From the NCBI RefSeq assembly GCF_018502385.1, contig NZ_CP075523.1, forward strand, positions 1,488,001 to 1,552,000: 64,000 nt of DNA, given 5' to 3'. The notes beneath the pieces were generated by a model that saw only the letters and a list, made by a program, of their open reading frames with translations, was not told the DNA's origin and did not search any database. This DNA is from Synechococcus sp. LA31 (lineage in GTDB: Bacteria > Cyanobacteriota > Cyanobacteriia > PCC-6307 > Cyanobiaceae). The number at the start of each line of letters is the position of its first letter. The stretch's first letter is position 1. Made by a program: the position numbers and the translations under genes. Below are positions 1 to 9,298 of the stretch, piece by piece.

Positions 1-503
1 TGCTCAAAGACAGCCCAGCCGCCGCCGTGAAGCTGGAGGGTGGTGAACCCGAAACCGTGGCGGTGGTGGATCGCCTGGTGCGCAGCGGCATCCCGGTGAT
101 GGCTCATCTGGGCCTCACCCCGCAATCGGTGCATCAACTGGGCTACCGGCGCCAGGCCAACGATCCCCTCACGCAGGAGCGGTTGCGGCGCAACGCCCGC
201 GATTTGCAAGCCGCCGGGTGCTTTGCCCTGGTGCTGGAGCACGTTCCAGCTGAGTTGGCGGCAGGCCTCAGCCGTGAGCTCACGCTTCCGGTCATCGGCA
301 TTGGTGCCGGTGATCAGTGCGACGGCCAGGTGCGGGTCACCGCAGATCTACTGGGGCTCACCGAGCGCCAGCCCCCCTTTTCTCCGCCCCTGCTGGATGG
401 TCGTCGGCTATGCATCGAGGCCCTCAAGGGATGGGTTGGGGCGCTGCAGCCCCAGAGCCCTCCTCCCACCACTCCAGCAGCTCCCGCAACACCGCATTGC
501 TGA
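1..503 (+). CDS. panB: 3-methyl-2-oxobutanoate hydroxymethyltransferase, C-terminal part
   Basis: Ketopantoate hydroxymethyltransferase, first step of pantothenate/CoA synthesis in the cytoplasm. The reading frame is open from base 3, so the 5' part lies outside the window. Visible family features are AVKLEGG near the start, [10 protein letters not shown], and [14 protein letters not shown]. About 166 residues are present of a protein usually about 260-280 long. The last 25 residues are Pro/Ala-rich and variable. The 3' end overlaps the convergent hemW gene by 80 bases, so the tail is coding on both strands. Identification is firm; only the extent is limited. Confidence 0.93.
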   Translation, partial: LKDSPAAAVKLEGGEPETVAVVDRLVRSGIPVMAHLGLTPQSVHQLGYRRQANDPLTQERLRRNARDLQAAGCFALVLEHVPAELAAGLSRELTLPVIGIGAGDQCDGQVRVTADLLGLTERQPPFSPPLLDGRRLCIEALKGWVGALQPQSPPPTTPAAPATPHC

Positions 504-1716
504 GGGCCAATCCCTCCGGATCGCTCAGACGCCAGCGCGGCCCCTCCCGCCTCAGCAGCCCCTGTTCCACAAACGGCTGCCAGCGGCGCAGCAATGCTGC
601 TGGCACCTCCAGCAACACCCCTTCCCTCCGGCGCAATCCCACCATCCACTGCTCATCAAGGGGCATCCCTTCCGCCGGCTCCTGGCCCACTGGCACGGCA
701 CGCTCCGCCTGCTCGAGCCAAGCGGCGTAGCCCTCACGGGTGCGTGGCCGGGCCTCACGCACACCCCAGGGGGCTCCTGTGGCCCCCATGCCAAAGCCCC
801 ACCAGCCGCCGCCGCCGCTCCAATAGACACGGTTGTGGCGCGAGGCATGACCCGGCAAGGCGTAGTTGGAGATCTCGTAGTGGCCGTAGCCGGCGGCCGC
901 CAGCCGCTCGGCCGTGAGCTCCATCAAATCTGCGGCCAAATCGCTTTCCGGCAGCGCTAGAGCACCGCGTCGCTCCAAGCGCTCAAACACCGTGCCGGGC
1001 TCCACGATCAGGTCGTATACCGAGAGATGGGGCGGCTGGAGAGCAATGGCCTGCTCCAGCTGCTCACGCCAGCTCGCCAGGGTCTGGCCCGGTAACCCCT
1101 GGATCAGATCGAGGCTCCAGCTCTGCAGGCGGCCGCTGCGCTGGGCCTGTTGCAACCAGCCGGCGGCTTCCATCAGATCAGCGCAGCGATGCCGACGCCC
1201 CAGCTGCTCCAGCACTGCATCGCTGAAGCTCTGCCCCCCCAGACTCACCCGATTCACGCCGGCAGCCAAATAAGCGGCGAGGCGTGTTTGATCAAAGCTG
1301 GCGGGATCGAGTTCAAGGCTCACCTCAGCGCCGGGGGCGATCCCGTAGCGCCGCCGCAGCGCCAGCAGCAGCTGCCGCAGCTGTTCGTCGCTCAGGAGCG
1401 ATGGTGTGCCGCCACCCACATACACGGTGCTCAGAGGCGGCCCCGGCGCCGCCGCGACGATCTCGCGATGCAGCAGCTGCAGATAGCGGCTGATCGAGGT
1501 ACTGCCTGGCGCACCGGCTTCTGCACTGGCGTGATCCCCCAGCGGTACCACCGGGAAATCGCAGTAGAAGCAGCGCCGATGGCAGAAGGGAACGTGCAGG
1601 TAGGCACTGCGGGGCGGCCAACCGCCGGGGCCAAGCCGGTTACCTCCCCGGGCCAAAGCTGCTGGGATCAGGCATGCTGCCCCTTTAAAGCCGTCGGCAG
1701 CCACAGCAACGGTCAT
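424..1716 (-). CDS. hemW: HemW-like radical SAM heme chaperone
   Basis: Member of the oxygen-independent coproporphyrinogen oxidase-like radical SAM family; HemW proteins act in heme trafficking rather than as true HemN enzymes. The 4Fe-4S motif CHRRCFYC (CX3CX2C) follows AYLHVPF near the N-terminus, then the [11 protein letters not shown] glycine-rich SAM motif and the C-terminal HemN-type domain. The first candidate ATG is at 1731; the one used here is at 1716. Both overlap the divergent PIN-TRAM start at 1715, and homologues usually begin just before the AYLHVPF block, so the true start may be about 100 bases further in. The 3' end overlaps panB. Confidence 0.88.
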   Translation of the reverse strand: MTVAVAADGFKGAACLIPAALARGGNRLGPGGWPPRSAYLHVPFCHRRCFYCDFPVVPLGDHASAEAGAPGSTSISRYLQLLHREIVAAAPGPPLSTVYVGGGTPSLLSDEQLRQLLLALRRRYGIAPGAEVSLELDPASFDQTRLAAYLAAGVNRVSLGGQSFSDAVLEQLGRRHRCADLMEAAGWLQQAQRSGRLQSWSLDLIQGLPGQTLASWREQLEQAIALQPPHLSVYDLIVEPGTVFERLERRGALALPESDLAADLMELTAERLAAAGYGHYEISNYALPGHASRHNRVYWSGGGGWWGFGMGATGAPWGVREARPRTREGYAAWLEQAERAVPVGQEPAEGMPLDEQWMVGLRRREGVLLEVPAALLRRWQPFVEQGLLRREGPRWRLSDPEGLALSNAVLRELLEWWEEGSGAAAPQPIP

Positions 1717-2866
1717 GGTGGACTCCCTCATCCTGGTGCTGTTCGTGGTGTCGGGGGCCGCCGCCGGCTGGTTGGGGGTCGACCTCCTGCCCGAGCAGCA
1801 GCTGATCCAGATTCAGAACCTGGAGCAGCTGAGCTGGATCCTGGGGGCCGGCGGCGCTCTGGCAGGACTGCTGGCAGGCGTGGTGTTCCAACGGTTGCGC
1901 AAGCGCCTGATGGAACAGGTACGCACCATGCCCACCGATCTGCTGGTGAGCCGGGCGGTGGGCCTAATCCTCGGCCTGCTGGTGGCCAACCTGCTGATCT
2001 CGCCAATCCTCTTCCTCTCGCTGCCGTGGGAGCTGGTGCTGGTGAAGCCCCTGGCAGCCATAGCGGCCAACGTGTTTTTTGGCGTGTCGGGCTACAACCT
2101 GGCCGAGGTGCACGGCCGCACCCTGCTGCGCTTGTTTAACCCCAACAGCACCGAAGCCCTGCTGGTGGCTGATGGAGTGCTGATGCCAGCCAGCGCCAAG
2201 ATTCTCGACACCAGCGTGATCATCGATGGCCGGATCCGCGGCCTGCTCGATTCAGGCCTGCTGGAGGGCCAAGTGATCGTGGCTCAATCGGTGATCGATG
2301 AGTTGCAAGCCCTGGCCGATTCGAGCAACAGCGAAAAGCGCAGCAAGGGTCGCCGCGGCTTGAAACTGCTCAGCAGCCTGCGCGAGCGCTACGGCCGCCG
2401 CCTGGTGGTGAACACCACCCGCTACGAGGGCAATGGGGTAGACGACAAGCTGCTCAAGCTGGCGGCCGACACCGGCGGCACGCTGCTCACCGCTGACTAC
2501 AACCTCACCAAGGTGGCCGAGGTGCAGACCGTGAAGGTGATGAACCTGAGCGAGCTGGTGATCGCACTGCGCCCGGAGGTGCAACCGGGCGATGAGCTGA
2601 ACCTCAAGATCGTGCGCGATGGCAAAGAAGCCAACCAGGGCGTGGGCTACCTCGACGACGGAACCATGGTGGTTGTGGATGGCGCTCACGGCCGCAGCGG
2701 CGAGCGGCTCACCGTGGTGATCACCGGGGCTCTGCAGACCCCCACCGGCCGGATGGTGTTCGGCAAGCTCGACGGCGCCCCAAGCCCCTCCAACAACAAA
2801 ACCAAAGCCAGCGGTAGGAAATCCGCATCCGGCAAGGGCGATCAGGGCAACGCCAACCCCCGCTAG
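1715..2866 (+). CDS. Membrane-anchored PIN-TRAM domain protein
   Basis: Conserved cyanobacterial/Firmicute (YacL-like) protein. The N-terminal ~110 residues hold several hydrophobic segments (for example LILVLFVVSGAAAGWLGV and AVGLILGLLVANLLI). A PIN nuclease-like domain follows at about residues 160-285, starting ILDTSVIIDGRI with the first acidic residue, and containing LLTADYNL. A TRAM domain covers about residues 290-350, and the C-terminal tail is Lys/Ser-rich. PIN domains are metal-dependent RNases and TRAM binds RNA, so a membrane-associated RNA role is inferred, not shown. The start overlaps the divergent hemW start region. Confidence 0.85.
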   Translation: MVDSLILVLFVVSGAAAGWLGVDLLPEQQLIQIQNLEQLSWILGAGGALAGLLAGVVFQRLRKRLMEQVRTMPTDLLVSRAVGLILGLLVANLLISPILFLSLPWELVLVKPLAAIAANVFFGVSGYNLAEVHGRTLLRLFNPNSTEALLVADGVLMPASAKILDTSVIIDGRIRGLLDSGLLEGQVIVAQSVIDELQALADSSNSEKRSKGRRGLKLLSSLRERYGRRLVVNTTRYEGNGVDDKLLKLAADTGGTLLTADYNLTKVAEVQTVKVMNLSELVIALRPEVQPGDELNLKIVRDGKEANQGVGYLDDGTMVVVDGAHGRSGERLTVVITGALQTPTGRMVFGKLDGAPSPSNNKTKASGRKSASGKGDQGNANPR

Positions 2867-2897
2867 GCTCCCGGTCCAGGCCTGCAGTGATCCGCGG

Positions 2898-3599
2898 ATG
2901 TCGGTGTCAGCTCCCTACTACGGCGATTCGGCCGTGATGCGCACCCCACCGCCCGATCTGCCTTCGCTGTTGCTGAAGGAGCGGATCGTGTATCTGGGCC
3001 TGCCGCTGTTCAGCGACGACGATGCCAAGCGTCAGATGGGCATCGACGTCACGGAGCTGATCATCGCGCAGCTGCTTTACCTGGAGTTTGACAATCCAGA
3101 GAAGCCAATTTTCTTCTACATCAACTCCACCGGCACTAGCTGGTACTCGGGTGATGCCATCGGCTTCGAGACCGAAGCCTTCGCCATCGCCGACACCATC
3201 CGCTACGTGAAGCCACCGGTGCACACCATCTGCATCGGCCAGGCCATGGGCACAGCCGCGATGATCCTCAGTGCGGGCACCAAGGGGCATCGAGCTGCCC
3301 TGCCCCACGCCTCGATCGTGTTGCACCAGCCCCGCAGCGGCGCCCGCGGCCAAGCCAGCGACATTCAGATCCGCGCCAAAGAAGTGCTGCACAACAAGCA
3401 AACAATGCTTGAGATGCTTTCGCTCAACACCGGCCGCAGCGTGGAGCAGCTCTCCAAGGATTCCGACCGGATGACGTATCTCACCGCCGAGCAAGCGGTG
3501 GAGTATGGCCTGATTGATCGGGTGCTCACCAGCCAGAAACTGCCTACCCCCCTGCCAGCCGGCGCTGGCGTCAGCCCGGGCAATCCCGGTATCAGCTGA
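2898..3599 (+). CDS. clpR: ClpR, inactive ClpP-like protease subunit
   Basis: ClpP-fold protein of 233 residues. The catalytic serine motif is replaced: IGQAMGTAAM has Gly118 where ClpP has Ser (AASMG in the next gene). The His motif (VLHQP) and the later acidic region (EYGLIDRVL) are retained. In cyanobacteria ClpR forms mixed heptamers with a catalytic ClpP and works with ClpC. The next gene is clpP, 73 bases downstream on the same strand, matching the known clpR-clpP3 operon arrangement. The C-terminal tail is Pro/Gly-rich and dispensable-looking. Confidence 0.93.
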   Translation: MSVSAPYYGDSAVMRTPPPDLPSLLLKERIVYLGLPLFSDDDAKRQMGIDVTELIIAQLLYLEFDNPEKPIFFYINSTGTSWYSGDAIGFETEAFAIADTIRYVKPPVHTICIGQAMGTAAMILSAGTKGHRAALPHASIVLHQPRSGARGQASDIQIRAKEVLHNKQTMLEMLSLNTGRSVEQLSKDSDRMTYLTAEQAVEYGLIDRVLTSQKLPTPLPAGAGVSPGNPGIS

Positions 3600-3672
3600 A
3601 ACCAACCGGGCCACGCCAGCGGCCTAGACCTTCCCGCTTCCCTGTTCACCTCCGGCCACCACCGCATCCGCC

Positions 3673-4275
3673 ATGCCCATCGGCACCCCCAGCGTTCCTT
3701 ACCGCCTCCCCGGCAGCCAGTACGAGCGCTGGGTTGACATCTACACGCGCCTCGGCGTGGAGCGGATCCTGTTTCTGGGTTCTGAGGTGAATGACGCCAT
3801 CGCCAACAGCCTGGTGGCTCAGATGCTTTACCTCGACTCAGAAGACAATTCCAAGCCGATTTACCTCTACATCAACTCTCCCGGTGGCTCGGTGACCGCC
3901 GGCCTGGCGATCTACGACACGATCCAATACGTGAAATCGGATGTGGTCACCATCTGCGTGGGCCTGGCAGCCTCCATGGGCGCCTTCTTGCTGGGCGCGG
4001 GCACCAAAGGCAAACGCTTGGCCCTGCCCCACAGCCGGATCATGATCCACCAGCCCCTGGGCGGCACAAGCCAACGCCAGGCCAGCGATATTGAGATCGA
4101 GGCCCGCGAAATCCTGCGCATCAAAGACATGCTCAACGGCAGCATGGCTGAGATGACCGGCCAGCCGCTGCAGAAGATCGAGAAGGACACCGACCGCGAT
4201 TACTTCATGAGTGCCGCCGAGGCCGTGGAGTACGGCCTGATCGATCGGGTGATCGCTCACCCAAGCGAGGCCTGA
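3673..4275 (+). CDS. clpP: ATP-dependent Clp protease proteolytic subunit (ClpP3 type)
   Basis: Serine peptidase of the ClpP family, 200 residues, normal length. Catalytic Ser101 sits in LAASMGAF and His126 in MIHQPLGG; the acidic member lies in the DTDRDYFMS region. Together with the upstream clpR it should form the mixed ClpP3/R core that degrades proteins delivered by a Clp ATPase in the cytoplasm. The ATG at 3673 gives the short N-terminus [13 protein letters not shown] expected for cyanobacterial ClpP3. Confidence 0.95.
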   Translation: MPIGTPSVPYRLPGSQYERWVDIYTRLGVERILFLGSEVNDAIANSLVAQMLYLDSEDNSKPIYLYINSPGGSVTAGLAIYDTIQYVKSDVVTICVGLAASMGAFLLGAGTKGKRLALPHSRIMIHQPLGGTSQRQASDIEIEAREILRIKDMLNGSMAEMTGQPLQKIEKDTDRDYFMSAAEAVEYGLIDRVIAHPSEA

Positions 4276-4321
4276 AGGCCGGGCAGGCGCTTGCGTAAGC
4301 TCGACCCTTGCCCAGCCCTGA

Positions 4322-5329
<1,008 letters not shown>

Positions 5330-5351
5330 TCAAGGCCACGTTCTCGCAGCC

Positions 5352-6434
5352 ATGACGCTGCCATTCTCTGGGGTGGGTTCCTTCACAGGGATCCACCCCT
5401 TTCTGCTGGTGATCGCCGCTGCCAGCCTTGACAGGCTGGTGGGAGATCCGCGCTGGTGCCTGCACCCGGTGGTGGTGATGGGCTGGTGGATCAACCGGCT
5501 GCGGCGGCTGGCTGAACGGCTGGCGGGGGAACGCCCCTGGGCCCTTCGCCTTGCAGGTGCTGTGATCACAGTGCTGTTGGTGGGCAGCAGTGGAGCAGCT
5601 GGCTGGCTGCTGGAGCAATGGGCCCTAGGCAAGGTGCTGCCTGATACGAGGCCCATCGCCCTCACGCTGCTGCTGCTGGCCCTGGCCAGCGCCCTGGCCG
5701 GCCGCAGCCTGGAGCAGGCGGTGCGCGCTGTGCTGCGAGCTCTACCCAGCCCTGAATCTGCGCAGAACGAAGCTCTCAGCGCGTCGCGCACAGCCTTGAG
5801 CTGGATCGTGGGGCGCGACACACGCGAGTTGAGCTCCCCAGAGATTGTGAGAGCGGCGGCGGAAACGGCCAGCGAAAACGCCGTGGATGGCCTCTTCGCG
5901 CCGCTGTTCTGGATGCTGCTGGGGGCGTTGATCTGGGCGGTGGGGTATCAGGCCGCCCCAGGCCCCCTAGCCCTGGCCTGGGGGTTCAAGGCCGCCAGCA
6001 CCCTCGATTCGATGCTCGGCTACCGCCAGGGGCTGCTGCGTTGGCTGGGTACCGCCGGCGCAAGACTCGACGACCTGCTGGTGTGGCTGCCGTGTCGTCT
6101 GGTGGCACTCACCCTGCCGCTGGCAGCAGGACTCGGCCCACAACGCAGCTGGGCTTTGCTGCAATCGGCCCGGCGGGATGGAGCACCCGACCCCTCGCCC
6201 AATGCAGGGCTATCCCAGGCCATCTACGCCCACGTGTTGCAGATCCAGCTCGGGGGCACCAATCGCTACGGCGATCAATGCAAGCGCAAACCCCTGCTGG
6301 CAGCTGGCTGTCCGCCTCCCACAGCCACCACGGTGCAGGCCATGCTTCGGCTCAGCCAACGCCTGGAGCTGTTGTGGCTGGTGGCGGGATTGGGCCTGGG
6401 CTGGGTGGTGGCAACCGTCGCAGCTGCTCAGTAG
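5352..6434 (+). CDS. cobD: Adenosylcobinamide-phosphate synthase (CobD/CbiB)
   Basis: Integral membrane enzyme of cobamide (in cyanobacteria, pseudocobalamin) synthesis that attaches the aminopropanol arm to adenosylcobyric acid. The family signature DRLVGDPRWCLHPVVVMGWWI is near the N-terminus, and the later motifs RDTRELSSPEIVRAAAETASEN and DGLFAPLFWMLLG are present, as is LGGTNRYG near the C-terminus. Several membrane segments; 360 residues, typical length. Stands alone here, away from other cob genes, and overlaps the convergent sugar transferase gene by 7 bases. Confidence 0.93.
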   Translation: MTLPFSGVGSFTGIHPFLLVIAAASLDRLVGDPRWCLHPVVVMGWWINRLRRLAERLAGERPWALRLAGAVITVLLVGSSGAAGWLLEQWALGKVLPDTRPIALTLLLLALASALAGRSLEQAVRAVLRALPSPESAQNEALSASRTALSWIVGRDTRELSSPEIVRAAAETASENAVDGLFAPLFWMLLGALIWAVGYQAAPGPLALAWGFKAASTLDSMLGYRQGLLRWLGTAGARLDDLLVWLPCRLVALTLPLAAGLGPQRSWALLQSARRDGAPDPSPNAGLSQAIYAHVLQIQLGGTNRYGDQCKRKPLLAAGCPPPTATTVQAMLRLSQRLELLWLVAGLGLGWVVATVAAAQ

Positions 6435-7108
6435 GCACCCCTGTCCATCGGCAGCAGCACAACACCGATCGTGCGCAACACGATGCCCAGATCCAACCAA
6501 AAGCTGCGGTGACGCACGTAGGTGAGGTCGAGCCGTACACGGGTGCGGTAGGTGAGATTGTTGCGCCCCGACACTTGCCAGAGGCCTGTCAAGCCCGGCC
6601 GTACTGACAGCACCTCATCCATGCTGCGGCCGTAACGCCTCAGCTCATCCCACACAATCGGCCGCGGGCCCACCACGCTCATTTCACCGCGCAGCACATT
6701 GATGAACTGGGGCAGTTCATCCAGGCTGGAGCGGCGCAGGAACTTACCCAGCGGCGTGATGCGGGGATCGCGCTTGAGCTTGTGATCCCGTTCAAATTCA
6801 GCTCTCAAACCAGGATCGGCATCCAGCATCGAAGCCAGCACGCGATCGGCATCACGCCGCATGGTGCGGAACTTGAGACAACCGAAACCCTTGTAGCCAC
6901 GGCCAATCCGCCGCTGGCAATAGAACACCGAGCCCCGGGAGCTGAGCTTCACCAGAAGCGCCAACAGCAGGAAGACCGGCGCCCCAAGGCTCAGCACCAG
7001 CAGCGAAAAGACAATGTCGCCACCACGCTTAAGCACCCGCCCACGCAGCGACTGGGCCGCCAGCAGGCTGCTGGCTGTGGACTCAGCCGGGACGGAGACA
7101 GAAGACAA
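6428..7108 (-). CDS. Bacterial sugar transferase (polyprenyl glycosylphosphotransferase)
   Basis: Short PglC/WcaJ-C-type phosphoglycosyl transferase that moves a sugar phosphate onto undecaprenyl phosphate to start exopolysaccharide or O-antigen synthesis. One N-terminal membrane segment (IVFSLLVLSLGAPVFLLLALLV) is followed by the family blocks GSVFYCQRRIGRGYKGF, KFRTM, LRRSSLDELPQFINVL and GPRPIV, then RPGLTGLWQVSGRN. It lacks the long four-helix N-terminal region of full-size WcaJ. A glycosyltransferase gene lies just upstream on the same strand, so the two probably serve one surface-polysaccharide pathway. Confidence 0.92.
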   Translation of the reverse strand: MSSVSVPAESTASSLLAAQSLRGRVLKRGGDIVFSLLVLSLGAPVFLLLALLVKLSSRGSVFYCQRRIGRGYKGFGCLKFRTMRRDADRVLASMLDADPGLRAEFERDHKLKRDPRITPLGKFLRRSSLDELPQFINVLRGEMSVVGPRPIVWDELRRYGRSMDEVLSVRPGLTGLWQVSGRNNLTYRTRVRLDLTYVRHRSFWLDLGIVLRTIGVVLLPMDRGAY

Positions 7109-7184
7109 ACGGCGTGCGGTCAGGATTCGGTGGTGACGTCATTAAAGAAGTGTGCAGCGCTGCAGGCCCCCAGCCGGCGGTCAC

Positions 7185-8390
7185 TCACCCCAGAGGCACA
7201 GACAACGCGCAGCCTCGTTCGGCTTGCAGCCGTTGGTGGCGGTTCCAGGCCTGATCAATCACGGCACCCATGCGCTGGCGGAAGCGCTGGGGGCTAAATC
7301 GCTCTGCCCACTGCCGCAACGACTCAGCAGGGAGCTGGGTCCACAGCCGCTGCTGTTCGAATCGCTCTAGGGCCGCCACCAACGCTGCTGGCGTTTGGTC
7401 GGCAAACAACAAGCCGGTGGGCTGAGCGCAACCGGTGCTGATGCAACGCACACTGTCGAGCAGGCCGCCCTGCCCCAGGCCGATCACCGGCGCCCCAGAA
7501 GCCATCGCCTCCACCGGTGCGATGCCGAAATCCTCCAGCCCGGCATAGACATAGGCGCGGCAACGCGCCAACCAGCTGTTCACCTCCTGCTGTGGCAGGC
7601 GACCCAACAACTGCACGTTGGGTCCCGCCATAGCTGCCAGCCGCTGACGCTCCGGCCCATCGCCGATCACCACCAGCGGCAGGCCTGTGGCGTTGAAGGC
7701 CTGCACCACCAAATCCACACGCTTGTAGGGCACCAGCCGGCACAGGCAGAGATACACGTCGTCGCGGGGTTGATCCCAGCGGAAGCGTTCAACGGCCACC
7801 GGCGGGTGCACCACGGTGGCGCTCCGGCCCCAGTAGCGGCGGATGCGGGCCGCGGTGAAACGGGAATTAGCAATCAACGCATCGGGCCGTTGAGCGCTGA
7901 GCACATCCCACTGGCGCAGGCGATGCAGCTGCCATCGGATCAAGGGAGAGAGGCCACGCCGCGCCAGAGCCGACTGGCGAAGGTAAGCGTGCATCTGATC
8001 CCAGGCGTAGCGCACAGGGGTGTGCACATAACTGAGATGGCACTGATCAGGGCTGGTGAGCACACCCTTGGCCACCAGGTGGCTGCTGCTCAACACCAGT
8101 GGATAGCCGGAGAGATCGAGCTGCTCAATCGCCAGCGGCAGCAGCGGCAGGTATTGCTGCACATGGCTCACGCCCCAGGGAAGACGCTGCACGAAGGAGG
8201 TGAGGATCGAGCGATCCGCCAGCCAGCTGGCTGAGCGGCTGCTTTCGCCATCCACCAGGGCGGCCAGCTGGGGGCGCTCCAGCAGGGCGTCGAGCTGCTG
8301 CACCACCAGTTCTGCTCCCCCCACCGAACGGGGGGTGAACCACTCGTGCACGAGGGCTGCCGGGCCGGGGAGCAATGCCATGGCAGCCAA
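7185..8390 (-). CDS. Glycosyltransferase family 4 protein
   Basis: GT-B fold glycosyltransferase of 401 residues. The C-terminal donor-binding domain shows LCRLVPYKRVDLVVQAF, VIGDGPERQRL, and the E-X7-E motif in EDFGIAPVEAMASGAPVIG, typical of GT4. The N-terminal half carries VHEWFTPRSVGGAE, an acceptor-domain motif of mannosyltransferase-like members. Sugar and acceptor cannot be read from sequence. Lies 76 bases upstream of the sugar transferase gene on the same strand. Confidence 0.9.
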   Translation of the reverse strand: MAAMALLPGPAALVHEWFTPRSVGGAELVVQQLDALLERPQLAALVDGESSRSASWLADRSILTSFVQRLPWGVSHVQQYLPLLPLAIEQLDLSGYPLVLSSSHLVAKGVLTSPDQCHLSYVHTPVRYAWDQMHAYLRQSALARRGLSPLIRWQLHRLRQWDVLSAQRPDALIANSRFTAARIRRYWGRSATVVHPPVAVERFRWDQPRDDVYLCLCRLVPYKRVDLVVQAFNATGLPLVVIGDGPERQRLAAMAGPNVQLLGRLPQQEVNSWLARCRAYVYAGLEDFGIAPVEAMASGAPVIGLGQGGLLDSVRCISTGCAQPTGLLFADQTPAALVAALERFEQQRLWTQLPAESLRQWAERFSPQRFRQRMGAVIDQAWNRHQRLQAERGCALSVPLG

Positions 8391-8497
8391 GCTAGAGGCA
8401 CGATCTTGAAGAAGGATTGCTCTCTAGATCACAAAAACTGTCAGCTGATTGCGATCCCAGCGGCAAATCTCGAAGCTAACGCCAGAGCCCACCTGCC

Positions 8498-8740
8498 ATG
8501 GCGATCCGCGAGCTCCTCGAAGACGCCCTCGATGAACCCTCCATCGGGGAAACCCAATGCTTTGTCTGGCACGCCACGCCTGTCGGCATCGCTGCCTTGT
8601 GGATTGATGGCAAGCCGCCGACCCCACCACCGTTTGATAACGCCCTCGAGGAAGGCCTGCAGGTGGGACTTGACCTGAGCCGGGAAGAGCGTGAATTTCA
8701 CCAAGTCAGCCGCGGCTTGGTGCTGCTCTTTCATAGCTAA
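8498..8740 (+). CDS. Small protein of unknown function (80 residues)
   Basis: Not recognised. The protein is soluble and acidic (MAIRELLEDALDEP...), with a central VWHATPVGIAALWIDGKPP stretch and a hydrophobic end. No membrane segment, no Cys cluster. It is followed 6 bases later by a membrane protein gene on the same strand, so the two may be co-transcribed. Codon use matches the host genes around it, which favours a real coding sequence. Confidence 0.6.
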   Translation: MAIRELLEDALDEPSIGETQCFVWHATPVGIAALWIDGKPPTPPPFDNALEEGLQVGLDLSREEREFHQVSRGLVLLFHS

Positions 8741-8746
8741 ACCGCA

Positions 8747-9160
8747 ATGATCAAGCGCCAGGATCTACCGGCCCGCGTGCTGTTCGGGCTCGGGATCTAT
8801 GACCTAATCCGCGGTGTTATGCACACGCTGCTGCTGCGCTGGTCAGGCATTCACGTGGCTGGCTTTGACCCCAGCTCAACACCGGTGGATCAATTTTTCA
8901 TGCTGGGGGCTTTTGGCATCTCCAACCTGCTCACCGGATGTCTGTTTCTACTGATCAGCCGGCGGGCTCCCGAGCTTTCCGTGTGGATTCTGGGGATCAT
9001 TCCTGCAACGTATCTGGTGGGCTTGCTGGGCATCCGAAGCAGTGGCGTGTATGGATCGCTCACGTACGGCGGGCAGTACCTGATGTATGTGTATTTCGCG
9101 ATCTGTATCGGCACCTTGGCCATTGCTCTCCGCGGCCGGATTCACAACAGACGCAGATAA
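8747..9160 (+). CDS. Small membrane protein of unknown function
   Basis: Protein of 137 residues with about four hydrophobic segments: ARVLFGLGIYDLIRG, FFMLGAFGISNLLTGCLFLLI, LSVWILGIIPATYLVGLLGI and YLMYVYFAICIGTLAIALRG. No catalytic motif seen. Starts 6 bases after the preceding small gene and ends 17 bases before a tRNA-Ser gene on the opposite strand. Function unknown. Confidence 0.7.
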   Translation: MIKRQDLPARVLFGLGIYDLIRGVMHTLLLRWSGIHVAGFDPSSTPVDQFFMLGAFGISNLLTGCLFLLISRRAPELSVWILGIIPATYLVGLLGIRSSGVYGSLTYGGQYLMYVYFAICIGTLAIALRGRIHNRRR

Positions 9161-9177
9161 GAACAGAAGCAAAAAAC

Positions 9178-9261
9178 GGAGAGGGTGGGATTCGAACCCA
9201 CGGAAGGTTGCCCTTCAAACGATTTCGAGTCGTTCGCTTTCGACCACTCAGCCACCTCTCC
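9178..9261 (-). tRNA. tRNA-Ser(CGA)
   Basis: On the reverse strand a class II tRNA folds from GGAGAGG to CCTCTCC (7-bp acceptor), with D arm GCTGAGTGGTCGAAAGC, anticodon stem-loop ACGACTCGAAATCGT giving anticodon CGA, a long variable arm (AAGGGCAACCTT) and T arm GTGGGTTCGAATCCCAC. The long variable arm and anticodon make it serine, reading UCG. The CCA end is not encoded. Confidence 0.96.
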
Positions 9262-9298
9262 AGGCGACCATCGCACTGTAGAGACTGGCCGTCCCCAG

